A stretch of DNA of 64,000 nucleotides, taken from positions 1 through 64,000 of the forward strand of contig NZ_LYPA01000076.1 of assembly GCF_001675045.1 (NCBI RefSeq), in the 5' to 3' direction. This document shows, piece by piece, positions 45,424 to 54,758 of the stretch. The notes beneath the pieces were generated by a model. It was given only the letters and a program-made list of their open reading frames with translations, made no database searches and had not been told where the DNA came from. Numbering within the stretch: position 1 is the first letter of the stretch; each line of letters opens with the position of its first letter. Source of the DNA: Paenibacillus oryzae. GTDB lineage: Bacteria > Bacillota > Bacilli > Paenibacillales > Paenibacillaceae. Position numbers and translations under genes: made by a program.

Positions 45424-47313
45424 ATGACTTATCGACGAAGAATGTTTCTGCTCGTCCTGCTGGATTCGTTCATTGTGCTGTTTGCCGTTGCATTGGCAGC
45501 GTGGGTCGCCGGGCCGGGCGCAGGTGAAGGACCGGAGTGGCTGGTCGCGATGAATAAGGAAGGCGCGGCCTTCCAGGGAGGATTTTTTGTCGATGCAGGT
45601 ACGCTATACCTGTTTACTCCGTTGCTTCTGCTTTGTCATCATTTGTTTTTTTTCAGATACAAGCTGTACAGAAAAGCGTGGGAATATGCCAGCATAGGCG
45701 AGCTGGTTATGATTGCCAAAGCGGTGGGACTTTCTTTTGCGACGGCGGGAGTTATTCAGTGGATTGTTCTGCAGCGTCTTGAACCCCGGTTTCTGTTTGC
45801 AGCCTGGGTCATCCATATGCTGCTAATCGGCGGCTCGCGCCTGATCTGGCGGCTTATCCGCGGCGGCTTCAACCGCAGCGGCGGCAGAAGGAAACGCACG
45901 CTGATTGTCGGCGCAGGCTCCGCCGGCACTATGCTGGCCCGACAGCTGATGGGCAATCCCGACAGCGAGCTGTATCCGGTCGGTTTTGTCGATGACGATC
46001 CCGGGAAGCAGCAGCTGGATATTATGGGCATTCCCGTTGTTGGAGGCATGGGACAAATTGCGGCAACGGCAGGCGAGCTTAAAATCGACAATATTGTCAT
46101 TGCCATTCCGTCCCTGACCAAAAAACAGCTTTACAGCATCTATACCGAATGTGCCCGCACCAGAGCCAAGACGCAAATCATCCCCATGCTTGAGGATTTG
46201 GCGACGGGGCGTATCTCAGTGACCAAATTTCGCGATGTCCAGGTGGAGGACCTGCTGGGCCGCGAGCCGGTGGAGCTGGATATTGAAAGCATTTCGGGAT
46301 ATGTCACGCAAAAGGTGGTGCTGGTGACGGGGGCGGGCGGCTCTATCGGCTCGGAGGTATGCCGTCAAATTTCGCGGTTTTTGCCGGAAAAGCTGGTGCT
46401 GCTGGGTCATGGAGAAAATAGCATCTACGCCATCGAGATGGAATTGAAGGAAATGTATCGCGATTCCAGCATCAAATTTTTTACCGAAATTGCCGATTTG
46501 CAGGACAGCGAAAAAATGGCGGCAGTTATGGCCGCGCACCGTCCGCATGTTGTGTACCATGCCGCGGCGCACAAGCATGTTCCGCTTATGGAGCGCAACC
46601 CCGAGGAGGCGTTCAAAAACAATGTGCTGGGCACGCTGAACACGGCCAGGGCGGCAAGCCGGGCGAAGGTGGAAACGTTTGTTATGATCTCTACCGATAA
46701 AGCGGTTAATCCCACCTCGGTGATGGGGGCAACGAAACGCGTGGCGGAGATGATCATCCAGCATATGGACCGGATCAGCGCCACCACATTTGTGGCGGTC
46801 CGCTTTGGCAATGTGCTGGGCAGCCGAGGCAGCGTCATTCCTCTGTTCCAGAAGCAAATTGCCAAAGGCGGCCCCGTTACGGTGACGCATCCCGACATGG
46901 TTCGTTATTTTATGACGATACCGGAGGCGTCAAGACTGGTTATCCAGGCGGGGGCGCTGGCGAGAGGCGGCGAAATTTTTGTGCTGGACATGGGCGATCC
47001 CGTCAATATTACCGAGCTGGCCAGAAACGTCATTACCATGTCTGGGTATTCCGTTGAAGAAATCGGCATTGAATATACAGGGATAAGGCCCGGCGAAAAG
47101 CTGTTCGAGGAAATGCTCAAGGACAGCGAAACGGCGGAGCAGCAGGTGTATCCCAAAATCTACATCGGCAAGGCGGAACATATCTATTTTGAGGAAATCG
47201 AAAGAATCATCCATGAATTTCCCGGCATGAACAGCGCCGAGCTCAAGGTAAGGCTGCTGGATTTGGCGAACCATGTTGTACCCGCCGAATCTGCCAAGCT
47301 GGCAACCGTTTAG
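45424..47313 (+). CDS. epsC: Membrane UDP-GlcNAc 4,6-dehydratase (EpsC/PglF-like)
   Basis: A 629-aa nucleotide-sugar dehydratase. Four N-terminal membrane helices are followed by a CoA-binding-like Rossmann domain (TLIVGAGSAGTMLARQL, about residues 158-175) and an extended SDR domain from about residue 300 (VTGAGGSIGSE), with the family's STDKAVNP and SVMGATKR signature near 425-437. It makes the 4-keto-6-deoxy sugar used by EpsN and EpsM for a bacillosamine-type residue. ATG 45424 follows GAAAGG; an upstream frame from 45322 crosses the SinR operator and is rejected. The stop abuts a family B element. Confidence 0.93.
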   Translation: MTYRRRMFLLVLLDSFIVLFAVALAAWVAGPGAGEGPEWLVAMNKEGAAFQGGFFVDAGTLYLFTPLLLLCHHLFFFRYKLYRKAWEYASIGELVMIAKAVGLSFATAGVIQWIVLQRLEPRFLFAAWVIHMLLIGGSRLIWRLIRGGFNRSGGRRKRTLIVGAGSAGTMLARQLMGNPDSELYPVGFVDDDPGKQQLDIMGIPVVGGMGQIAATAGELKIDNIVIAIPSLTKKQLYSIYTECARTRAKTQIIPMLEDLATGRISVTKFRDVQVEDLLGREPVELDIESISGYVTQKVVLVTGAGGSIGSEVCRQISRFLPEKLVLLGHGENSIYAIEMELKEMYRDSSIKFFTEIADLQDSEKMAAVMAAHRPHVVYHAAAHKHVPLMERNPEEAFKNNVLGTLNTARAASRAKVETFVMISTDKAVNPTSVMGATKRVAEMIIQHMDRISATTFVAVRFGNVLGSRGSVIPLFQKQIAKGGPVTVTHPDMVRYFMTIPEASRLVIQAGALARGGEIFVLDMGDPVNITELARNVITMSGYSVEEIGIEYTGIRPGEKLFEEMLKDSETAEQQVYPKIYIGKAEHIYFEEIERIIHEFPGMNSAELKVRLLDLANHVVPAESAKLATV

Positions 47314-47314
47314 A

Positions 47315-47530
47315 GAGGTCGTTCAAAAAGACCGCTTTTGATCACGAATCATGCCTAGTGGCATAATCAGCATCGAATATGGGACTCAGCCGAAATAAGC
47401 GTATGCTTACGAAGTATGTTTCTTTCAGAAACATTTGAGTTGCTCACTTAGCTTCCACTAAGCTCCGCTACTCAGTTTCTAGCTTCATCCCATCTTCTCG
47501 GTGCTGAAAACCGGCCTTTTTGAACATGTA
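47315..47530. mobile_element. MITE-like hairpin element, family B, copy 2
   Basis: About 205-215 bp with terminal inverted repeats GTTCAAAAAGACCG (47321) / CGGCCTTTTTGAAC (47525). The core GAAATAAGCGTATGCTTACG and TTTCTTTCAGAAACATTT aligns with copy 1 at 34266-34492. It begins immediately after the epsC stop and ends shortly before the gtaB ribosome site, so it interrupts the operon spacing. Confidence 0.82.
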
Positions 47531-47565
47531 TGTCAATGAAGCTTAACTGAAAGGTGAGGGATTTT

Positions 47566-48447
47566 ATGAAAGTAAGAAAAGCAATTATTCCCGCAGCAGG
47601 GCTTGGAACCCGGTTCCTGCCGGCAACCAAGGCGATGCCCAAGGAAATGCTGCCAATCGTTGATAAGCCGACCATTCAATATATTGTGGAGGAAGCGATA
47701 GCTTCCGGCATTGAAGATATTATTATCGTCACGGGAAAAGGAAAACGGGCGATCGAGGATCATTTTGACAACTCGATGGAGCTGGAGCATATTTTGGCCG
47801 CCAAAAGCAAGTTTGATCTGCTGCAGGAGGTGCGCAAATCGTCGGATATGGTGGATATCCATTACATTCGGCAGAAGGAACCGAGAGGGCTGGGCCATGC
47901 CATCTGGTGCGCGCGGAAATTTATCGGCAACGAGCCGTTTGCCGTGCTGCTGGGCGATGATATCATTTCGGCGGAGGAGCCGTGCCTTAAGCAGATGATG
48001 AGGAAGTTCGGGCAATACGGCTCCTCTGTAATTGGCGTGCAGCAGGTGCCGGACGAGGCCGTATCGCGTTACGGCATTGTGGACGGAATGGAGCTTGAGC
48101 CGTCCTTCCACCGGATCAACCATCTGGTGGAAAAGCCGAAGCTGAGCGAGGCGCCGTCCAATATGGCCATTATGGGCCGTTATATTTTGACGCCGGAAAT
48201 ATTCAGCATTCTTGAAAATCAGACGCCCGGCTCCGGCGGCGAAATCCAGCTGACGGACGCGATTGCGTCGCTTAATGCCATTCGGGCGGTGTTCGCCTAC
48301 GAATTCCAGGGCACGCGCCACGATGTGGGAGAAAAGATGGGCTTTATTCAAACAACGATACAATTTGCGCTGGAGCGCGAGGATTTGCGGTACGAGCTGC
48401 TGGCTTATTTGACGGAAACGCTGGAGAAGGAAGCGGCGCGGAAGTAG
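47566..48447 (+). CDS. gtaB: UTP-glucose-1-phosphate uridylyltransferase
   Basis: The UDP-glucose pyrophosphorylase, 293 aa. The nucleotide-binding loop is AAGLGTRFLPATKAMPKEML, and VEKP and the catalytic region FQGTRHDVGEKMGFIQ are present. It supplies UDP-glucose for polysaccharide and for glucosylation of teichoic acid or lipids. The start after AAGGTGAGGG is ATG 47566. It lies within the EPS cluster, unlike the B. subtilis eps operon, where gtaB is elsewhere. Confidence 0.95.
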   Translation: MKVRKAIIPAAGLGTRFLPATKAMPKEMLPIVDKPTIQYIVEEAIASGIEDIIIVTGKGKRAIEDHFDNSMELEHILAAKSKFDLLQEVRKSSDMVDIHYIRQKEPRGLGHAIWCARKFIGNEPFAVLLGDDIISAEEPCLKQMMRKFGQYGSSVIGVQQVPDEAVSRYGIVDGMELEPSFHRINHLVEKPKLSEAPSNMAIMGRYILTPEIFSILENQTPGSGGEIQLTDAIASLNAIRAVFAYEFQGTRHDVGEKMGFIQTTIQFALEREDLRYELLAYLTETLEKEAARK

Positions 48448-48460
48448 AGAGGGAGGGCCA

Positions 48461-49642
48461 ATGAACGCCATGAGCAAAAAGGTATTGTTTTGCGCAAGCG
48501 TGGATTATCATTTTCGCGCGTTCCACCTTCCTACGCTGGAATGGTTCCAGCAAAACGGATGGGAGGTGCATATTGCGGCTCGCGGCGAGCTGGAGCTTCC
48601 GTTTGTGGATGCGAAATATGATATGCCCTTTTCGCGTTCTCCTCTGCGCCGCAGCAATCTGCAGGCTTATCGTCAGCTGAAAGAGCTGATTGAACGGGAA
48701 AAATACGATCTGATTCATTGCCATACGCCAGCCGCCGGCGCATTGGCGAGGCTGGCGGCCCGGAAAGCAAGGCGGTACGGAACAAAGGTGGTTTACACCG
48801 CACACGGGTTCCATTTTCATAAGGGAGGCCCGCTCTCAAGCTGGCTGCTGTATTATCCCGTGGAGAAATTTTTGGCGGGACTGACGGATTGCCTGATCAC
48901 TATTAACAACGAGGATTACAACCGGGCCAAATGGGGGGGCTTTCGGGCGGGGCAAATCAGGCATGTGCCCGGAGTTGGCGTTCATACCGGCCATTTCACC
49001 CCGGCGGATGGCATAACGAGGAAACATTGGAGGAAGCATTACCGCTACAATGACGATGATTTTCTGATGATTTATGCCGCCGAATTCAACCAGAACAAAA
49101 ATCACGACCTGCTGCTCCACGCCTTGTCCAGACTTAAGAGCAAGGTGCCGCAAGCGCGTCTGCTGCTGGCTGGCGAAGGGAGCCGGCTTGAGGAATGTAA
49201 GGCGCTGGCGGAAAAGCTGGACATTGTGGACAGGGTGGACTTTCTGGGTTACCGGAAGGATCTGAGAACGCTGCTGCCTATGGCCGATGTGGCTGTAGCC
49301 TCCAGCCTTCGCGAGGGGCTGCCGGTCAACATTATGGAAGCTATGGCATGCGGCTTGCCCGTCGTCGCTACGCGCAATCGCGGCCATGCCGAGCTTATTC
49401 AGGAAGGCCACAACGGCTTTTTGGTTCCGCCCGAGGATGCTGACGTATTCGCCAGCCGCCTTCATCTGTTGTTCGCCTTCAAGGATTCGCGGCGCAAGAT
49501 GGGGCAGCTCGGAGCGGAAAGGGCGGCACATTATAGTCTTGCCAGGGTGCAGGAGGAATTGACAGATATTTATCAATCCTTATTATCGGAGGGCGAGAAT
49601 GGGGCCAAAGCCAAAAGTCAGTATCGTCGTGCCTATCTATAA
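48461..49642 (+). CDS. Glycosyltransferase family 4 (EpsD-like)
   Basis: A GT-B enzyme of 393 aa: an N-terminal acceptor domain (VLFCASVDYHFRAFHLPTLE) and a C-terminal donor domain with EGLPVNIMEAMACGLPVVAT, the E-x7-E motif of GT4. It resembles EpsD in sequence and position (after epsC in the cluster). It would add a sugar to the lipid-linked EPS intermediate. GAGGGAGGG lies before the ATG. It overlaps the following GT2 gene by 44 nt. Confidence 0.9.
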   Translation: MNAMSKKVLFCASVDYHFRAFHLPTLEWFQQNGWEVHIAARGELELPFVDAKYDMPFSRSPLRRSNLQAYRQLKELIEREKYDLIHCHTPAAGALARLAARKARRYGTKVVYTAHGFHFHKGGPLSSWLLYYPVEKFLAGLTDCLITINNEDYNRAKWGGFRAGQIRHVPGVGVHTGHFTPADGITRKHWRKHYRYNDDDFLMIYAAEFNQNKNHDLLLHALSRLKSKVPQARLLLAGEGSRLEECKALAEKLDIVDRVDFLGYRKDLRTLLPMADVAVASSLREGLPVNIMEAMACGLPVVATRNRGHAELIQEGHNGFLVPPEDADVFASRLHLLFAFKDSRRKMGQLGAERAAHYSLARVQEELTDIYQSLLSEGENGAKAKSQYRRAYL

Positions 49643-50795
49643 TATGGAGCCATATTTGCCGCGTTGCCTGGACAGTCTGCTGGGCCAAAGCTTGAAGGAG
49701 CTGGAGATTATTGCTGTTGATGACGGTTCTAGCGATGCCAGCGCCTCTATTGCTCTGGCCCGGGCGGAGAGCGACGGCAGGCTAAAGGTGATTTTAAGTA
49801 CCAATTCAGGCGTAGCGTCGGCGAGAAATCTGGGACTGTCTTATTGCAGCGGCGATTATATCGGTTTTGCCGATCCCGACGATTGGTCCGACCCCGTTAT
49901 GTACGAATCCATGTACGCTGAGGCCGTCGAGAATGATGCCGATATTGTCATGTGCGCTTACGTCAGGGAGTTTGGGAGCCATAGCAGGGAGAAGACCTTT
50001 CCTCTTGATCACAAAAGCCTTCTGCAAGGCGAGCAGCTTCAGCATGAATTAACGCGCAGGCTCATCGGGCCAATCGGGGCGGAGACCTCAAGCCCGGAGC
50101 ATCTGGATGCCTGGGGGACGGTATGGAATAAGCTGTATAGAAGCTCGCTGCTTCAGCGCCATGGCATAACGTTTACCAATCTTGGCGAAATAGGGAGCAA
50201 CGAGGATTCCTTGTTTAATGTTGCGGCATTCCGGCGCGCGGATCGTTTTCTGTTTCTAGACCGCTGCTACTATCACTACTGGCGGGCAAACGCAGCTTCT
50301 ATCACCTCTCGCTACAGGGAAGGGCTGCCGGCAAAATTCCGGCGGCAATACGCATTGCTGGAAGCCGAAGCGGCGGCCATGCCGCCAAACGTGCCTTGCA
50401 GGGAGGCGCTTCAAAACCGCATAGCGATGAATGTGCTGGGACTGGGGCTTAACGTCATCAGTCAGAGTAATCCCGCAAGGCTGCGGGGGAAAATCAGGGA
50501 GCTCAAGGATATCATAACCGCTCCTACAACGGCTGAGGCGCTAAAGGCCTTTGACAGCCGCCACTCCGCCGCTGTCTGGAGATTGTTTTATGCTGTAGCG
50601 GGAAGAAAGCTGGCGGCTCCGCTGCTCCTGCTTCTGTACGGAGCAGAGCTTATGCGGACCAGGCCAAAGCGGAAGGAGCGTCGCCATGGAGACAATCCGC
50701 ATTCTGCAAGTCGTCACCGCGATGAACCGCGGGGGACTGGAAACGATGCTTATGAACTATTACCGCCAGCTGAAAAAGGGCGGCATTCAATTTGA
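49599..50795 (+). CDS. Glycosyltransferase family 2 (position of epsE)
   Basis: A GT-A glycosyltransferase, 398 aa by open frame: VSIVVPIYNMEPYLPRCLDS, DDGSSD, DYIGFADPDDW (the DXD metal site). After about residue 360 the frame runs 110 nt into the next gene and its last 35 residues (HGDNPHSASRHRDEPRGTGN...) look like out-of-frame sequence. A lost stop codon or a frameshift near 50680 is likely. The position between epsD-like and epsF-like genes matches B. subtilis epsE, whose product also brakes the flagellum; that activity cannot be inferred here. Confidence 0.85.
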   Translation: MGPKPKVSIVVPIYNMEPYLPRCLDSLLGQSLKELEIIAVDDGSSDASASIALARAESDGRLKVILSTNSGVASARNLGLSYCSGDYIGFADPDDWSDPVMYESMYAEAVENDADIVMCAYVREFGSHSREKTFPLDHKSLLQGEQLQHELTRRLIGPIGAETSSPEHLDAWGTVWNKLYRSSLLQRHGITFTNLGEIGSNEDSLFNVAAFRRADRFLFLDRCYYHYWRANAASITSRYREGLPAKFRRQYALLEAEAAAMPPNVPCREALQNRIAMNVLGLGLNVISQSNPARLRGKIRELKDIITAPTTAEALKAFDSRHSAAVWRLFYAVAGRKLAAPLLLLLYGAELMRTRPKRKERRHGDNPHSASRHRDEPRGTGNDAYELLPPAEKGRHSI

Positions 50796-51873
50796 TTTCA
50801 TGGTTCACAGGGCGGAAAAGGGGGAATATGACGAAGAAATTGCGGCCTTGGGCGGCAGGCGTTATGTGATGCCCGCTATCCGGCCTGGTGGTTACCGCTC
50901 TTATTTTGCAGCGCTGCGGTCTTTTTTCGAAAAGCATCGGGAATACGGAATCGTTCATGCCCATTTGAACGAAAATAGCGCTTTTGTGCTGAAAGCGGCA
51001 AAAGAGGCGGGCATAACGGGGCTAATCGCCCATAGCCATATGAGCGATCTGGAGTGGGATTACAAGCTGCCGTTCAGGCTGTATGCCAGAGCGGTGCTGA
51101 GATCGCAGCCCGGACTTCCCATGGCTTGCTCCGCCAGAGCCGGAGACTGGCTGTACGGAAGGGACAATAAGAGCAGGGGAACGCCTATGGTGCTGCCTAA
51201 TGCCGTCAACCTGGAGGAATATACCCGGGATGACCGCGTCCGGCTGGCTGTGCGCCGCGAGCTGAATGCCGAAAACCGCCTGGTGCTGGGCCATGTCGGG
51301 CGGTTTTGCCGGCAAAAAAACCATGACTTCCTCCTGCGCGTTTTCCGCGAGGTGCTGGCGGAAAACAAGGATGCGCTGCTGCTGCTTGCCGGAGACGGCC
51401 CGCTTAGGTCCGGCGCAATGGCGCTTGCCAAGAGGCTGGGGATTTCGGGGAACGTTGTTTTTTTGGGCGTAAGGAACGATATTAGCCGCCTGCTTCAGGG
51501 CATGGACCTGTTTCTGATGCCCTCGCGCTACGAAGGACTGCCGCTTGCGCTGGTGGAAGCGCAGGCAGCTGGACTGCGGTGCGTCGTATCGGATTCCATC
51601 ACCCGAGAGGCCGATTTGACCGGCAATGTCGTTTTTATTCCGTTAAAAGCGCCGCTAACGGAATGGAGCCGGCAAATAGGCGGAATGGCAAGGGAACGGA
51701 CCGACACCCGCGCGGCCTTGGCAGCCCAGGGCTATGATTGCGGACAGCAGGCGTTGCGGCTGGAGCAATTATACAAGCGGCTGGCTGCGGAAGGGGCAAG
51801 GCTGGGCAGCGGCCTCAAGCCTGGCGGCTGGCATTCAGAGCTGAAAGAGGCTGTGCAAAAAGCCCGCTTTTGA
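50686..51873 (+). CDS. Glycosyltransferase family 4 (EpsF-like)
   Basis: A 395-aa GT4 enzyme with ILQVVTAMNRGGLETMLMNY at the start (EpsF signature) and the donor motif PSRYEGLPLALVEAQAAGL near residue 280. GGAAGGAGCGTCGCC precedes the ATG. The last residues (EAVQKARF) and stop are encoded by a fragment of a family B MITE-like element, so the natural C-terminus has been replaced or extended. It acts on the lipid-linked EPS unit at the inner membrane face. Confidence 0.9.
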   Translation: METIRILQVVTAMNRGGLETMLMNYYRQLKKGGIQFDFMVHRAEKGEYDEEIAALGGRRYVMPAIRPGGYRSYFAALRSFFEKHREYGIVHAHLNENSAFVLKAAKEAGITGLIAHSHMSDLEWDYKLPFRLYARAVLRSQPGLPMACSARAGDWLYGRDNKSRGTPMVLPNAVNLEEYTRDDRVRLAVRRELNAENRLVLGHVGRFCRQKNHDFLLRVFREVLAENKDALLLLAGDGPLRSGAMALAKRLGISGNVVFLGVRNDISRLLQGMDLFLMPSRYEGLPLALVEAQAAGLRCVVSDSITREADLTGNVVFIPLKAPLTEWSRQIGGMARERTDTRAALAAQGYDCGQQALRLEQLYKRLAAEGARLGSGLKPGGWHSELKEAVQKARF

Positions 51874-51880
51874 TCGCAAA
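51847..51880. mobile_element. Fragment of family B MITE-like element
   Basis: GTGCAAAAAGCCCGCTTTTG at 51854 matches the left end of copy 2 (GTTCAAAAAGACCGCTTTTG) and includes the stop codon of the EpsF-like gene. The rest of the element is missing. Confidence 0.65.
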
Positions 51881-51907
51881 CAAGCTTTAAGGAGGGAAAT
51901 CGGCCTT

Positions 51908-52813
51908 ATGACGCCTACGTTGACGGTTTTTACACCGACCTATAACAGGGCCTATACGCTTCATCTCTGCTATGAAAGCCTGAAGCGGCAAACAAGCCGC
52001 GACTTTGTATGGCTGATTGTGGATGACGGCTCTACTGACAATACAAAGGAGCTGGTGGAGAAATGGATGCGGGAAAATGCCGTGCCCATAACCTACGTCT
52101 ACCAGGACAATCAGGGGATGCACGGCGCGCATAACAAGGCGTACGAGCATGTAAATACGGAGCTTAATGTGTGCATTGATTCCGACGACTATATGACGGA
52201 TGACGCGGTGGAAAAGATTATAAGCTTTTGGCGGCGCCACGGCGGCGAGCAATACGCGGGGATCATTGCGCTGGATGCTTTTCCCGACGGCGAGGTGATC
52301 GGAACAAGACTGCCTGTGGAGCTTGGAAGCTCGCCCCAAACGGATTTGTTCGTGCGGCATGGCGTCAGGGGCGACAAAAAGCTGATTTACCGCACCGATA
52401 TTATTACGGCAACGCCGCCTTATCCGCTTTTCAGCGGCGAGAAGTATTGCCCGCTTTCCTACAAATACATCCTGGTGGACCAGCAGCTCCCCGTGCTCAT
52501 TATGGACGAGGTCGTCTGCATCGTGGAATATCGGCAGGACGGCTCCAGCATGAACATTATTAATCAATACAAGCGAAATCCGCAGGGCTTTTCCTTTTTT
52601 CGCAAGACGGCCATGCAATATGCGCCAACGCTTAAGGACAAGCTGCGGGAGGCATCCCATTATGTATCCAGCAGCCTGATGCTTCGCAACCGGAGCTTTC
52701 TGGCCCAGTCCCCCTGCAAATGGGCGACGCTGCTGGCTATACCTTCAGGCATTTTGCTCTATCTGTTTATTACGACGACCCGGCGCCTGACGGTTATGAA
52801 AACCAGGGCGTAG
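51908..52813 (+). CDS. Glycosyltransferase family 2
   Basis: A 301-aa GT-A enzyme: TVFTPTYNRAYTLHLCYESL, VDDGSTDNT and the metal-binding DSDDYM. A hydrophobic segment near the C-terminus (WATLLAIPSGILLYLFITTT) may anchor it to the membrane. It is positioned like EpsH/EpsJ-type transferases. AAGGAGGGAAATCGGCCTT precedes the ATG, and the next gene starts after a 21-bp gap. Confidence 0.9.
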   Translation: MTPTLTVFTPTYNRAYTLHLCYESLKRQTSRDFVWLIVDDGSTDNTKELVEKWMRENAVPITYVYQDNQGMHGAHNKAYEHVNTELNVCIDSDDYMTDDAVEKIISFWRRHGGEQYAGIIALDAFPDGEVIGTRLPVELGSSPQTDLFVRHGVRGDKKLIYRTDIITATPPYPLFSGEKYCPLSYKYILVDQQLPVLIMDEVVCIVEYRQDGSSMNIINQYKRNPQGFSFFRKTAMQYAPTLKDKLREASHYVSSSLMLRNRSFLAQSPCKWATLLAIPSGILLYLFITTTRRLTVMKTRA

Positions 52814-52834
52814 CGAGGAAGGAGAAGGACGACA

Positions 52835-53908
52835 GTGCAAATGCTTTGGGCAACGCTTGCCTTATGTTTTGTTACGGCATTTATGGCGAGATACGTTTCC
52901 GTAACGACGGAGTCGCGGCCAACCGGGGTTAAGCCGAACAAGCTGTATATCATCCTGGCGGCGCTGTGTCTGATGACGGTTGCCGGACTGCGCAACAATA
53001 TCGGGGACACCTATTTTTACATTCATAGCTATCGGGTGGACGATTTCAGCTTGTCCGCAGTGCTGCAAAAAAGCGATGTCGGCTTTAATTTGTTCCAGAT
53101 GCTGCTGAAGCAATTGTCGGACGATCCGCAAATTTTGCTTTTAACAACAGCCGGCGTGACGAATATGCTGATCGTTATCGTCTTCTATCGCTATTCCAGA
53201 ATGATTGAAATCAGCTTGTATCTGTATATAACAACCGGGGCGTTTATTGTTTCCATGAACGGCGTGCGGCAATATTTGGCGGCGGCGATTGTATTTACGG
53301 CAACTCATGCCTTGCTGGAGGGCAAGTGGAAGCTGTATATGGGCATTGTTCTGCTGGCCTCCGTTTTTCATCAGAGCGCGCTTATTATGATCCCGATTTA
53401 TTTTCTGGTCCGCCGCAAGGCCTGGACTATGACCACGCTAATTATGCTGGGCGTTGCCATCGCCGTGGTGCTTGGCTTTAATCATTTTTCTAGCATGATG
53501 TTTTCATTGATTAAGGATTCGCAATACGGCCATTACGAGGATTTCCAGGAGGGCGGAGCCAACTACATCCGGGTTGTCGTTTATCTTGTGCCATTGTTCG
53601 TGGCGTTTCTGGGCAGGGAGAAGCTGCGCGAGCTCTATCCCAAAGGAGATATCTTCGTTAATTTGGCCATCGTGGGCGGCGTGCTGCTGTTTATTTCCAC
53701 TCAGAACTGGATCATCGCAAGGCTGGGCATTTATTTTACGCTGTACCACATTTTATTGATGAGCTGGCTGATCAAGCTTTTTCGGAAAAAGGACAGGCCG
53801 CTTATTTATTTTGCCATCATCGTTTTATATTTTCTGTATTTCTTCTATGAAAATGAAATCATGCTGAACATCAGATATGGCAGCGATTATCTCAAGTGGC
53901 CATTCTGA
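52835..53908 (+). CDS. EpsG-like O-antigen/EPS polymerase
   Basis: A 357-aa membrane protein with about ten hydrophobic helices and the EpsG family pattern (VAGLRNNIGDTYFYI; GVRQYLAAAIVF). Such proteins are Wzy-type polymerases that join EPS repeat units outside the membrane. The GTG start at 52835 follows GGAAGGAGAAGG. It lies where a polymerase is expected in the cluster. Confidence 0.88.
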   Translation: MQMLWATLALCFVTAFMARYVSVTTESRPTGVKPNKLYIILAALCLMTVAGLRNNIGDTYFYIHSYRVDDFSLSAVLQKSDVGFNLFQMLLKQLSDDPQILLLTTAGVTNMLIVIVFYRYSRMIEISLYLYITTGAFIVSMNGVRQYLAAAIVFTATHALLEGKWKLYMGIVLLASVFHQSALIMIPIYFLVRRKAWTMTTLIMLGVAIAVVLGFNHFSSMMFSLIKDSQYGHYEDFQEGGANYIRVVVYLVPLFVAFLGREKLRELYPKGDIFVNLAIVGGVLLFISTQNWIIARLGIYFTLYHILLMSWLIKLFRKKDRPLIYFAIIVLYFLYFFYENEIMLNIRYGSDYLKWPF

Positions 53909-53927
53909 CAAAAAGGGGGGAGCGGCA

Positions 53928-54725
53928 TTGGAAAGCAGTTTTAATGACGGGCAAGTGGGGCAAGTCGGGCAAGTCAAAATGGGTGAGGGAAGAGGGAACG
54001 AGCCTATTCCCAAAATCATTCATTTTTGCTGGTTCGGAGGGGCAGAGAAGCCCAAAAAGGTTGTTAAATGTATGGCAAGCTGGCGAAAGCACCTGAGCGG
54101 TTACACGTGGATGGAGTGGAACGAAAGCAATTTTGATGTCTCCGTCAGCCGTTATGCCCGGGAGGCGTACGAAGCAAGGAAGTTTGCTTTTGTCAGCGAT
54201 TATGCAAGGCTTCATGCGCTGTATCGCTATGGCGGCGTTTATCTGGATACCGATGTGGAGGTGCTGCGTTCGCTGGATGATTTGCTGAAGCATTCCGCCT
54301 TTTCGGGTTTTGAGGACGAGCGTTATTTGCAGTCCGGCACGATGGGAGCAGCGCCGGGACATCCATGGATCAAGGAGCTGCTGGATGATTACAAGGGCAG
54401 GCCTTTCGTCAAGGAAGACGGTAGCTACGATATGCGCACCAACACGGCGGTTATTTCGGAAATATGCACCCGCAGCGGACTGGTGCTGAACGGTCGCGAG
54501 CAAAGCCTGCCCTCCGGCGTCGTATTTTACCCCCGCACCTACTTCAGTCCCTTTGATCCCGTCAATGGCGGCAGCTATCTGAGCGACAACAGCTATACGA
54601 TTCATCATTTTTCGCAATCGTGGCTCCCTGCGCATGTCCGGCTCCGAAGCCGTCTCAAGCGCGGCGTAAGCCGAATCGTCGGTCCCGATATGATTGCAAA
54701 AATGCGCAAGCTGCTGCCGCGCTGA
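53928..54725 (+). CDS. GT32-type glycosyltransferase with DXD motif
   Basis: About 265 aa. A core resembling capsular polysaccharide synthesis/GT32 enzymes has IPKIIHFCWFGG, ARKFAFVSDYARLHALYRYG and the metal site YLDTDVEV. The first 25 residues contain a GQVGQVGQV triplet, from a 9-bp DNA repeat (GGGCAAGTC), and look non-structural. The TTG at 53928 is preferred because GGGGGGAG lies before it; the frame is open upstream into the polymerase gene. The sugar transferred is unknown. Confidence 0.82.
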   Translation: MESSFNDGQVGQVGQVKMGEGRGNEPIPKIIHFCWFGGAEKPKKVVKCMASWRKHLSGYTWMEWNESNFDVSVSRYAREAYEARKFAFVSDYARLHALYRYGGVYLDTDVEVLRSLDDLLKHSAFSGFEDERYLQSGTMGAAPGHPWIKELLDDYKGRPFVKEDGSYDMRTNTAVISEICTRSGLVLNGREQSLPSGVVFYPRTYFSPFDPVNGGSYLSDNSYTIHHFSQSWLPAHVRLRSRLKRGVSRIVGPDMIAKMRKLLPR

Positions 54726-54758
54726 AAACATTATTATGGCTAAGGGGATTGGTTCATC

